Part shown: positions 25,602-33,114 of the stretch, one piece after another
Position numbering within the stretch: position 1 is the stretch's first letter
How the letters are laid out: each line of letters opens with the position of its first letter
Assembly: GCA_031411995.1 (NCBI GenBank)
Contig: JANOCD010000008.1
Coordinates: forward strand, 163,228-227,227
DNA: 64,000 nucleotides
Origin: Rudanella sp031411995
Lineage (GTDB): Bacteria > Bacteroidota > Bacteroidia > Cytophagales > Spirosomataceae
Direction of reading: 5' to 3'
Program-made: the position numbers and the translations under genes
Notes under the pieces: model-generated
Databases searched by the model: none
Seen by the model: the letters and a program-made list of their open reading frames with translations, nothing else
What the model was told of the DNA's origin: nothing

Positions 25602-25715
25602 AACGCCATTGTCGCGGCAACTGCCCTTGTTTACGGCTACATTGTTGTGACTGATAACGAGCGGGATTTCGACAACATCAAAGGGCTAAAATGGGTAAAC
25701 CCGACTCGTTTGTAA
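25602..25715 (+). pseudogene. Truncated VapC PIN-domain toxin (C-terminal remnant)
   Basis: Reading on from the antitoxin's stop codon gives NAIVAATALVYGYIVVTDNE then RDFDNIKGLKWVNPTRL and a stop. This is the last third of a PIN-domain toxin: the D/NAxIAATA helix, the VTDNxRDF acidic site and the closing GLKWVNP strand. Where the helix motif usually has Asp there is Asn. The first two thirds of the gene, with the N-terminal catalytic Asp, are absent, and there is no start codon. It cannot be an active nuclease. Confidence 0.8.
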
Positions 25716-25731
25716 TTGAATCACTTTCAAA

Positions 25732-26199
25732 ATGACGGAGAACACATCCACCGATCTTATAAAATCTCCAACAGTTTCCCCGGCTTTAGCGCGTGTGAGT
25801 GGGCAGTTGGCCGTGACGGAGCGGTTGTTAAATATCTCCTCATCGTTTAGTCAAGGAAAGATTGAGACGAAGAATGCTTGCCCAACCATCGAAGAATGGA
25901 AAAAACTCAGCAATACAGAAAAGAGACGAGTTTGGGATGCATCAGAAGAGTTTCGAGTCAAACTTAGAGATTATAATGATAATTTAGATGTAAGTAATTA
26001 TGTAAAAGGTGAAGTACTAAAAAATAGACTCGTAGATAAAACGATAACAACGTCGGGTAATTACGGAGAGCAGTTAACGAAGCAATTAGATCGGCTGGCC
26101 AGAAATTTGGTGCTTACGAAACAAAAATTGGAAAAGAATCCCAGAACTAAACTTCTGCTACAAAGAGCTTTATCAAAGTTTAACGAAGATAGTGAGTAA
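25732..26199 (+). CDS. Hypothetical helical protein
   Basis: I do not recognise this 155-residue protein. It is predicted largely helical and charged, with no signal peptide or membrane segment. The N-terminal part SPALARVSGQLAVTERLLN looks like an amphipathic helix. The middle EEWKKLSNTEKRRVWDAS and the end TKQKLEKNPRTKLLLQRAL are also helical. Base composition is clearly more AT-rich than in neighbouring genes, which suggests recent acquisition. It lies between the toxin remnant and the small CPITG protein, all on the plus strand. Confidence 0.5.
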   Translation: MTENTSTDLIKSPTVSPALARVSGQLAVTERLLNISSSFSQGKIETKNACPTIEEWKKLSNTEKRRVWDASEEFRVKLRDYNDNLDVSNYVKGEVLKNRLVDKTITTSGNYGEQLTKQLDRLARNLVLTKQKLEKNPRTKLLLQRALSKFNEDSE

Positions 26200-26276
26200 T
26201 ATTTTCTGTAAACTACTTGCAACGTTACTTTAATCCCACTGTTATTATATTGTCATATCTAAACAACAAACATCAA

Positions 26277-26576
26277 ATGAGCTTTTATAACAACATCGTA
26301 GGAATGTCCGTAGGATTTGATATTTGCCCGATCACAGGGGAAAAGGCCACGTATAATTTTAGCACTCCTCCAAGGTATAGTGGTGCTGGGATTTCGTACA
26401 AGATACCAAGTCTGAACCCCCATACAATCATTTTTTTGGTCGAGTCAACTCTTGACAAAACAAGCCGTGCTTTGTTGGTTAAACACAGAGAACGAATCAA
26501 ACAGCGCATCATCAATACACAGGCAGTTCTGTTTTATATGGATGGAAAGCTGGCAGAAGAACTGCAAAGATTCTAA
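26277..26576 (+). CDS. Hypothetical protein with a CPITG segment
   Basis: This 99-residue unknown starts MSFYNNIVGMSVGFDICPITG. Beta-rich sequence with a Ser/Pro/Tyr-rich loop follows, then a hydrophobic strand (HTIIFLVEST) and a helical basic end (LVKHRERIKQRIINTQ). ATG 26277 is preferred to a TTG 60 bases upstream. It ends 13 bases before the GTG start proposed for the PLD/J-domain protein, so the two are likely translated from one message. The sequence is AT-rich like the preceding gene. No function can be assigned. Confidence 0.5.
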   Translation: MSFYNNIVGMSVGFDICPITGEKATYNFSTPPRYSGAGISYKIPSLNPHTIIFLVESTLDKTSRALLVKHRERIKQRIINTQAVLFYMDGKLAEELQRF

Positions 26577-26589
26577 GCCTTTCCCACCC

Positions 26590-27960
26590 GTGCAAACTAC
26601 TGCCCATTTCGAGCGTATTCCCCAGGCTATTATCACGCAATTGCAGCAAGCTCAACAATCCGTTGTGGTGGCAATCGCCTGGTTTACAGATGCGTCTATT
26701 TTCAATACCTTGTGTGTATTGGCCGGGCGGGGCGTGTCGGTAGAACTCATTATTGCCAACGACGAAGCTAATTTCCGGGAGACAGGGCTTGATTTTGAGC
26801 AGTTGCGCCGGGTGGGCGGACGGGTTTATACAGCCGGGAAAAACCGCAGCAAAACGTTCATGCACAACAAGTTCTGTGTGATCGACGGGCAAACAGTCAT
26901 CACTGGGTCGTTCAATTGGAGTCAGAGTGCGCGGCAAAACCACGAGAACATCACCGTTTCTACTGAAGCCAGGCCGTTGGCCAGCCAATTTCTGGCTGAG
27001 TTCCGGCAGTTAGTCAACCGATATGCGCCACCCGGCCCGTCGGCACCGCTCGATTTGAGCAAAGTTCTCAAACGGCTTGACCTCATCAAAACGCTCATTG
27101 CGTTGGAAGAAACAGACGGCCTTGCTCCACATCTCCACAAACTGAACGAGCAATCGCTCACGAGTGATCTTACCGAAATTGTCCGGCTACTTCGGCAGGG
27201 GCAGTTTGCCGAAGCAATCCGTCAGATCGACCAGTTCAGCAAACGGAATTCAACGCTGGCCGTTTACATTGATGCTGAAATCGGGGCGTTGAAAATCGAA
27301 ATCAGGATTTTGGAGTTGCAGGTTAAAGCCCTCGAAGCCGAACGTGCCGACATTGAAAAGACCTTGCATGAGTTCAGTGTTCAACATACGCTTCGCCTTG
27401 GTGACCTCATTGTTAAGTTACTCCAACTTCGTCGGGAACAAGCTACAACGAATGCCGAACGGGAGGAAGCGCAGGCTAATTATGACCATTATCATCAGGA
27501 TTATACCGAAATAAAGCAGCAACCCCGCCAGGAACTCACGCCCGAAGAACAAATTGAGTTGAAGAAAAAGTATCGCAAAGCCGCTCAACTTTGCCATCCC
27601 GATGTGGTGGCCGAAGCCTTCAAAAGCCATGCCGAGAGCCTGTTCAACGAATTGAAAATAGCCAGCGACCACAACGACCTCGCCCGTGTCAGCGAAATTC
27701 TGGAAGCCCTCGAAAAAGGGGAACCGCTTCCATCACGTACAGAAACTGTCACGGAAAAAACTCTGCTCTATCACGAACAAGTGCGGTTGAGCCAAGTAGT
27801 AGAGGCATCACGAAGAGCACTGGAAGCACTTAGAGAGTCAGAGACGTACCAGCGCATCTACAAAATTGCCGACTGGAATGTCTACTTTGAGGAGACCCGC
27901 ACTAAATTACAAACCCAACTCGATGCCTTTGGCAATGTTCAGCTAGGCGTAACGAATTGA
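26590..27960 (+). CDS. PLD-type nuclease/coiled-coil/J-domain protein
   Basis: The 456-residue protein joins three parts. Residues 1-135 form a phospholipase D-like domain with a single HxKxxxxD motif (His92, Lys94, Asp99 in FMHNKFCVIDG) and then TGSFNWS, as in Nuc-type endonucleases that act as dimers. A long coiled-coil covers about 200-320. Residues 318-385 look like a DnaJ J-domain, with KKKYRKAAQLCHPDV and the HPD tripeptide at 336-338, followed by a further helical tail. The start is placed at GTG 26590 because family members begin close to the HFERIPQAI segment and upstream codons overlap the previous gene. The role is unknown; a chaperone-linked nuclease in DNA repair or defence is a guess. 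Confidence 0.8.
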   Translation: MQTTAHFERIPQAIITQLQQAQQSVVVAIAWFTDASIFNTLCVLAGRGVSVELIIANDEANFRETGLDFEQLRRVGGRVYTAGKNRSKTFMHNKFCVIDGQTVITGSFNWSQSARQNHENITVSTEARPLASQFLAEFRQLVNRYAPPGPSAPLDLSKVLKRLDLIKTLIALEETDGLAPHLHKLNEQSLTSDLTEIVRLLRQGQFAEAIRQIDQFSKRNSTLAVYIDAEIGALKIEIRILELQVKALEAERADIEKTLHEFSVQHTLRLGDLIVKLLQLRREQATTNAEREEAQANYDHYHQDYTEIKQQPRQELTPEEQIELKKKYRKAAQLCHPDVVAEAFKSHAESLFNELKIASDHNDLARVSEILEALEKGEPLPSRTETVTEKTLLYHEQVRLSQVVEASRRALEALRESETYQRIYKIADWNVYFEETRTKLQTQLDAFGNVQLGVTN

Positions 27961-27966
27961 TCTATA

Positions 27967-28007
27967 AGCCCCCCCTCCTTCGCAAGGAGAGAGGCCGGGG
28001 GTGAGGT
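27967..28007. repeat. GC-rich palindromic repeat, ctcctt-cgc-aaggag type
   Basis: The core arms ctcctt and aaggag flank cgc, inside gccccccc and gaggccgggggtgagg. The outer sequence closely matches the element at 53655-53702, in particular the tail ggccggggg-gaggt, so these are two copies of one family. It lies in the 223-base gap between the PLD/J-domain gene and the arginine decarboxylase gene. Confidence 0.75.
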
Positions 28008-28183
28008 TGTCCCTGCATAAATTTTCTGTTAACTCCGAATCAAACCCCCCATGTTTACGTTCACAACTTTGTGACCGGGCCGCCGTTGCGGGGGGTTATA
28101 CTTGCAAATGAGTGCTTTTTGCCCCATTTACGCCCTCTTTTCTTAATAAACCAGCACACAAAACCTATGCGCCGAACGAAGGG

Positions 28184-29665
28184 ATGAAGACCTACTATGA
28201 CCTAATCGACCAGACGTTTGAATTTCCTACCCTGGAATTCAAGACGGAGAACGACAATTTGTTGTTCAACAATGTGCCTCTCATGGACATTGTGAAGCAG
28301 TACGGAACCCCCCTGAAACTGACTTACTTACCGAAAATCACGGAACATATTGACCAGGCAAAGTCCCTGTTTAAAAATGCCCTGAAACGGTATAATTACA
28401 AAGGAACATACACGTATTGCTACTGTACGAAGTCATCCCACTTCCGGTTTGTACTCGAAGAAGCCCTCAAAAACGGCGTTCATCTCGAAAGCTCCTCGGC
28501 CTATGACATTCCCATTATTCGGGAATTGCACCGCTTAGGTAAGGTCAGCAAGAGCACCTATATCATCGCCAACGGATATAAACGTCCCCTTTATACGCAA
28601 TATCTGCGCGAACTCATTAATGATGGATTCAACGTGATGCCAATTCTGGACAACCTCAAGGAAATTGAGGCTTACGAAGATGGTATTTCAGCGGATACAG
28701 TAAACTTTGGCATTCGGATTGCTACAGATGAAGAACCAAACTTCGAGTTTTATACTTCGCGGCTGGGAATTCGCTACAGCGATGTGAATGAGTTGTATCG
28801 GAGCAAAATTCAGCACAGTAGCAAATTCAAACTGAAAATGCTACATTTCTTCATCAATACGGGCATTAAAGACAGCGCGTATTACTGGAGTGAGTTGAGC
28901 CGGTTTATGTATAAATACTGTGAACTCCGGAAAATTTGCCCCGATCTCGATTCCATCGATATTGGTGGTGGATTGCCAATTCAGACCTCGTTTCAGTTCA
29001 CCTATGACTACCAGGCCATGATCGATCAGATCGTGGAAAGTATTCAGTGGATCTGTAATAAGAGCAACGTACCAGTGCCGCACATCTTCACTGAGTTTGG
29101 TAGTTATACAGTTGGAGAGAGTGGAGCCGTTATATACGAAGTTATTGACCAGAAACTCCAAAACGACAAGGAGTTATGGTACATGATTGACGGTTCGTTT
29201 ATTACGCAATTGCCCGATTCGTGGGGTTTGGGACAAAAGTACATCATGCTGGCTGTGAACAACTGGGACAATCCGTACCAGAAAGTGAATCTCGGCGGCC
29301 TGACGTGTGACTCCCACGATTTTTATAATACCGAAGCCCACAGTGCCGATTTGTACCTACCCATTTTTGAGCAGGAAGCCGAACGGCAGTATGTTGGATT
29401 TTTCCATACAGGGGCTTATCAGGAGTCGTTGGGTGGCTATGGCGGGATTCAGCATTGTTTGATTCCGGCTCCGCAACACGTTATTGTAGACAAAGACGAA
29501 AACGGAAACCTGCGAACGCGCTTATTCGCACCGGAACAAAACAGCGAGGTGATGCTCAAAATTTTAGGCTACTCCTCTGCCGAACCGGGCCAAACAGAGT
29601 TGGAAGCCTCGGAAGAAGTCGACCGCGTGGAAGAACAGGAACCAGAATTAGTAGATAAAGATTAA
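28184..29665 (+). CDS. speA: Arginine decarboxylase, PLP-dependent
   Basis: SpeA converts arginine to agmatine for polyamine synthesis. The 493-residue protein is the Bacteroidota type of the alanine-racemase-fold decarboxylases. TYCYCTKSSHFRFVLEEALK contains the PLP lysine. SIDIGGGLPIQTSF is the glycine-rich phosphate-binding loop, and FTEFGSYTVGESGAVIYEV follows. The C-terminus is acidic (EASEEVDRVEEQEPELV). ATG 28184 is preferred over an upstream start at 28112 that gives a non-conserved leader. A -7-like TATACTTG at 28097-28104 may be its promoter. It is followed by a tiny lipoprotein gene. Confidence 0.92.
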   Translation: MKTYYDLIDQTFEFPTLEFKTENDNLLFNNVPLMDIVKQYGTPLKLTYLPKITEHIDQAKSLFKNALKRYNYKGTYTYCYCTKSSHFRFVLEEALKNGVHLESSSAYDIPIIRELHRLGKVSKSTYIIANGYKRPLYTQYLRELINDGFNVMPILDNLKEIEAYEDGISADTVNFGIRIATDEEPNFEFYTSRLGIRYSDVNELYRSKIQHSSKFKLKMLHFFINTGIKDSAYYWSELSRFMYKYCELRKICPDLDSIDIGGGLPIQTSFQFTYDYQAMIDQIVESIQWICNKSNVPVPHIFTEFGSYTVGESGAVIYEVIDQKLQNDKELWYMIDGSFITQLPDSWGLGQKYIMLAVNNWDNPYQKVNLGGLTCDSHDFYNTEAHSADLYLPIFEQEAERQYVGFFHTGAYQESLGGYGGIQHCLIPAPQHVIVDKDENGNLRTRLFAPEQNSEVMLKILGYSSAEPGQTELEASEEVDRVEEQEPELVDKD

Positions 29666-29675
29666 CCGCAATACA

Positions 29676-29801
29676 ATGAAAAAGGTATTCACCATTGCTG
29701 GCCTGCTGGCCATTCTGACCATGAGTTCGTGCGCCCGTCGTGGAGCTTGCCCGGCCTATGGCAGCGTTCAAAAACCCGCTGCTCCAGTAGCGCGGGTTTA
29801 A
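29676..29801 (+). CDS. Small lipoprotein downstream of arginine decarboxylase
   Basis: A 41-residue frame from ATG 29676 to TAA 29801 begins MKKVFTIAGLLAILTMSSCA, a type II signal peptide with lipobox ending at Cys19. A short mature part, RRGACPAYGSVQKPAAPVA, follows. Similar tiny lipoproteins with a CPAY/CPAF-like tail are frequent in Bacteroidota. Ten bases separate it from the decarboxylase stop, so it is in the same transcript, which ends at the perfect hairpin at 29804-29833. Confidence 0.75.
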   Translation: MKKVFTIAGLLAILTMSSCARRGACPAYGSVQKPAAPVARV

Positions 29802-29803
29802 GG

Positions 29804-29833
29804 TATAGTGGACGGGGTCGCCCGTCCACTATA
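29804..29833. terminator. Perfect bidirectional hairpin terminator
   Basis: A perfect 13-base stem (tatagtggacggg / cccgtccactata) closes a 4-base loop, gtcg. It starts two bases after the lipoprotein stop and ends one base before the stop of the convergent GmhB-like gene, so it can serve both transcripts. Confidence 0.85.
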
Positions 29834-29834
29834 T

Positions 29835-30353
29835 TCATACTTGCTCCAACACAAATCGACTGGCCTCAAGCAGGTCAACTGCGAGTTTATCTTCGTGGGG
29901 TGATTGAGTCAGATTTGGTTTAATCCGCATCGTGCGAACTCCCACCCGCCGACCAGCCTGCATGTCGCGCAGGGCATCACCAAACATCCACGAATGTTGG
30001 GGATCGATGTTATATTTGGCAATGGCTTTTTCGAGCATTAGCGAATCGGGCTTCCGAAGCAGCGAGCGGGAATCGTAGTCGGGATGATGAGGACAATAGT
30101 AAATATCATCAAGGACATTACCACAATGATCCTGTAGATAGTCATAGCATCGCATCACATCGTCGCGGGTGTAAAGACCTTTTGCAATTCCTGCCTGATT
30201 GGTGACTACAATCAGCATATAACCCGCTTCTTTGAGCATCTGCAACCCTTCGGCTACGCCATCAGGAATCACCATGTCTTCGATTCGATAGACATAGTCT
30301 GTTCGGTCTTCATTTAAAACACCATCTCGGTCAAGAAACACGCACTTATTCAT
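29835..30353 (-). CDS. HAD-IIIA phosphatase, GmhB-like
   Basis: The 172-residue HAD phosphatase has motif I FLDRDGVLNED at the start, motif II VVTNQAGIAKGLYT, zinc-type cysteine/histidine YYCPHHPDYD, and the final acidic motif MFGDALRDMQAGRRVGVRT. These match D-glycero-D-manno-heptose-1,7-bisphosphate 7-phosphatase (GmhB) and histidinol-phosphatase relatives. In Bacteroidota it could serve LPS heptose synthesis. The neighbouring genes give no pathway clue. The zinc loop is shorter in cysteines than in classical GmhB, so the exact substrate is uncertain. Confidence 0.85.
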   Translation of the reverse strand: MNKCVFLDRDGVLNEDRTDYVYRIEDMVIPDGVAEGLQMLKEAGYMLIVVTNQAGIAKGLYTRDDVMRCYDYLQDHCGNVLDDIYYCPHHPDYDSRSLLRKPDSLMLEKAIAKYNIDPQHSWMFGDALRDMQAGRRVGVRTMRIKPNLTQSPHEDKLAVDLLEASRFVLEQV

Positions 30354-30465
30354 ATGAAGGTAAAGGGGTGAAATTCAGCACAAAATACGCAATCGAAGCT
30401 AAATAGTGCAGCTTAAATGCAATTTATTATTGAAAGGTTTTTATAAAAATGTCTGAACCAGACCA

Positions 30466-32568
30466 CTACTGCCCCGTTGTTAGTTCCTTCACCAATCGGT
30501 CAGCTTTATAAATGTAGCGCATGGCAGCAACTATGCCTCCTGCGTGAACCGAAATGCTGCGGTTAGCATCGGGCACAAAAATGAACGAGCCAGGTAAACT
30601 TTCCATGTTCCCGTCGAAAACCAGACCCACTGCTTCCCGGTTTTTATTGATCATGGGGCTACCGGAGTTACCGCCAATAATGTCGTTGGTTGAGATGAAG
30701 CACATGGGTTGGCGCAACAATTCGGCAGGTGGGTTGTTCCAGCGGGCGGGCAGTTTCCAGGGATCTTTATTACTAAAAGAATAACTCCGGTCATAAAGAC
30801 CTGCAAACGTAGTGATAATGGGGGCCACGGTTCCGTTATACGGATATCCCTTCACCACGCCATCGTTGATGCGCAGTGAAAACGTGGCATCGGGTGGTAC
30901 GGCCGTTCCGTAGACATCATATAAATTCCGGCCAAGTTGAGTCCGCAAAACGTCCTGACGTTGTTGTAAAGGCCGTACCTGCCTGCTTGCAGCCATAAAC
31001 CGACTCATGGACGCACGGGCCACAATCAGCATCGGGTCGCTATCGGACGTGATGCCGCCCCCGCGTGTGACGAGGTCGTTCACGTAGTTTTTGTCCAATA
31101 ACTTTGTGTTACTAAGCAGGTAAGCTGCCGCTTCTCTGGGCGTTTTTCCACCTAAAGCGGCCTGAACGTAGGGGTCATTTGCACCTAACGCAGCTTGTAC
31201 TTCGGTGAGGTGAGCGGTCAGATAGGCTTCTTCTAACGAGCGGCTTTTGATGGTTGGGGCCACCATCAGCGAGCGAGCCTGTTCGGCAGCTTGTGGTCGA
31301 CTCGTAACCAATTCGCCATACTGGGTCAGGTTTTGCGCAAACGACAACACCTCGCCTTTCAACAGTGGGTTGGGAGCGAGGTAGGTGTTGTCATTGAATA
31401 CCTTACGCAGGTCGTCAGTGGTGGTTGCCAGATCGTCCCACGTTTGGGTGGGTATATTTTTCTTCTGGGCTTCGGCTTTAAACTGCTTCTCGAAAGCCGC
31501 TTTACGAGCCAGCAAATACGGATCGCGCAAACCAGCAAGTTGCCCGCCAATGGCTTTAAGACTGTTCTCAAACCCGAAAATTTCATTCAGAATGCTGTCA
31601 TTTTTAGCCGTCGCATTATAGGCTTGCAGCGCGTTCGAGCGACCCCGAAGCAAGGTTGTAATGTAGGGCAAGCGAAAATCACGGTCATATTCCAATTCGG
31701 CAACAGTTTTCAGGCGTTCGGTGCTGCCGGGGTTCCCGGTCACAAAAATGGGTTCGCCCTCACGAATACCATTGGTGTTGAACTTGAAAAAATGGGTGGT
31801 TTTAAGGGGTTTGTTGTTGTCGTAAACCCGAAAAAACGAGCAATCGAGTGCGTATCGGGGATAGGTGAAGTTGTCGGGGTCGCCACCAAAAAAGCCAAGT
31901 TGCAGTTCGGGCATAAACACCAGCCGGACATCAGTATAGCGTTTGAAGCCATAAAGAGCGTAACGTCCGCCATCATAAAACGTAATCGTCTGTAATTCAA
32001 GTCCTTTAAAGCCCTCTCGGCTGGCATATTCCTGTTTGATGGCTTCAAATGTCCGCTCGCGAGTCTGCAACTGAGCTGTTTCGGAACGGTCCGATGCATT
32101 GGTATCGGCAGCCGTTACTGCGTCTTGAACCCGTTTGGTAATATCAACAATCTGCACCAACTGATCAACGAACAAGCCTGCCACTTTGCGCTCTTCGGCG
32201 GGGGTTTTGGCAAAAAAACCGTTGTTGTTCAGATCTTCGCCTTTACGGGCCACCCCCGTCCCCGACTCGCGGGCACAGTGGTGATTGGTCATTACCAACC
32301 CATTAGCCGACACAAACGAGGCCGAGCAATAATCGGCAAACCGGAGCGAAGCCAGCCGAACCTCCTCGAACCATTTATCGTCGGGCGTGAAGTTATACGT
32401 CTGTTTAAAATAGTCTTTAGGCGGACTATCGAACGTCCACATTTTGCCCATATCATAGGGACCTGCTTTCACAGTATCAGGCCGAATTGTGGCGATTGGC
32501 TGGGCAAAAACTACACTGAACCAGGTAGTTAAAATAAAACCGGCAAGCGAAAGGAGGGGTTTGTTCAT
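30466..32568 (-). CDS. S46 family dipeptidyl-peptidase, DPP7-like
   Basis: The exported serine peptidase of about 700 residues has a signal peptide ending near FAQ. The catalytic histidine is in LVMTNHHCAR (about 96-97) and the catalytic serine in GGNSGSPMINKN (Ser635). S46 enzymes remove dipeptides from peptide N-termini in the periplasm. Eighteen residues after the serine is Gly653 (FDGN). That position is Gly in DPP7 (hydrophobic P1) and Arg in DPP11 (acidic P1), so DPP7-type specificity is inferred. ATG 32568 gives the clean signal peptide. It is a single gene behind a hairpin terminator at 32639. Confidence 0.9.
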   Translation of the reverse strand: MNKPLLSLAGFILTTWFSVVFAQPIATIRPDTVKAGPYDMGKMWTFDSPPKDYFKQTYNFTPDDKWFEEVRLASLRFADYCSASFVSANGLVMTNHHCARESGTGVARKGEDLNNNGFFAKTPAEERKVAGLFVDQLVQIVDITKRVQDAVTAADTNASDRSETAQLQTRERTFEAIKQEYASREGFKGLELQTITFYDGGRYALYGFKRYTDVRLVFMPELQLGFFGGDPDNFTYPRYALDCSFFRVYDNNKPLKTTHFFKFNTNGIREGEPIFVTGNPGSTERLKTVAELEYDRDFRLPYITTLLRGRSNALQAYNATAKNDSILNEIFGFENSLKAIGGQLAGLRDPYLLARKAAFEKQFKAEAQKKNIPTQTWDDLATTTDDLRKVFNDNTYLAPNPLLKGEVLSFAQNLTQYGELVTSRPQAAEQARSLMVAPTIKSRSLEEAYLTAHLTEVQAALGANDPYVQAALGGKTPREAAAYLLSNTKLLDKNYVNDLVTRGGGITSDSDPMLIVARASMSRFMAASRQVRPLQQRQDVLRTQLGRNLYDVYGTAVPPDATFSLRINDGVVKGYPYNGTVAPIITTFAGLYDRSYSFSNKDPWKLPARWNNPPAELLRQPMCFISTNDIIGGNSGSPMINKNREAVGLVFDGNMESLPGSFIFVPDANRSISVHAGGIVAAMRYIYKADRLVKELTTGQ

Positions 32569-32638
32569 GGTACGTTTCGGAAAACAATACAACGCAAGGG
32601 TAAGCGGGATTGTTGGCTGGAAGCTAATTTATGAAGAA

Positions 32639-32669
32639 GGGCCATAGCGGTTAATAACCACTATGGCCC
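32639..32669. terminator. Hairpin terminator of the coiled-coil gene
   Basis: Fourteen-base arms gggccatagcggtt and aaccactatggccc pair with one mismatch around a 3-base loop. On the minus strand it lies directly downstream of the coiled-coil gene ending at 32696 and so ends that transcript before the S46 peptidase gene. Confidence 0.75.
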
Positions 32670-32695
32670 CAAAAACAGGTTCACAGGCAAAACAA

Positions 32696-33061
32696 TTAGC
32701 CAAGTTTCGCTTTTAAGAAACTCATCAGGTCATCGAAACGCCCATTGATTTGGTCAATCCGCCCATTGACTTGATCGAAACCTCTTTGCATGTCAACAGT
32801 CAATTTAGCAACGGCATTAGCGGTAATATCGGCCTTCTTTTCGACTCTCAACGCCACATCTCGAGCATCAACAGCCATATCGCGGGCTTCAACGGCTATG
32901 CCTTTTGACTCAATGGCAGCGTCCTTGGCATCTAAAGCCACTTCCAATACTTGCCCAACTGACCGGGCTACCTGAGTAATTTGAGCCGAATGTTCGTCTT
33001 GTTTGACCAACATCTCGGACATGATTTCCTCTAACTGACCAAATCGTTCTTGCGGGTTCAT
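32696..33061 (-). CDS. Hypothetical coiled-coil protein with alanine/aspartate repeats
   Basis: I do not recognise this 121-residue protein. It is almost entirely predicted helix. The middle carries near-repeats such as AKDAAIESKGIAVEARDMA and VDARDVALRVEKKAD, and the C-terminal part reads GFDQVNGRIDQINGRFDDL. It has no signal peptide or membrane segment, so it is probably a cytoplasmic oligomer-forming rod. It is transcribed alone, with a terminator following. Repetitive coding of this kind often varies in length between strains. Confidence 0.6.
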   Translation of the reverse strand: MNPQERFGQLEEIMSEMLVKQDEHSAQITQVARSVGQVLEVALDAKDAAIESKGIAVEARDMAVDARDVALRVEKKADITANAVAKLTVDMQRGFDQVNGRIDQINGRFDDLMSFLKAKLG

Positions 33062-33114
33062 CTGGTTTTTAAATAAAGATTACGTGAAAGGTGTTCCTGT
33101 TTAGGCTGTGCAAT

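Noticed and set aside
25602..25715. Independent small gene
   Set aside because: There is no start codon, and the sequence reads in frame directly after the antitoxin stop and matches only the end of a PIN domain, so it is a remnant.
26452..26589. N-terminal extension of the PLD/J-domain protein from ATG 26452
   Set aside because: It overlaps the CPITG protein gene in another frame, and its residues have no resemblance to the PLD family, whose members begin near the HFERIPQAI segment. GTG 26590 fits better.
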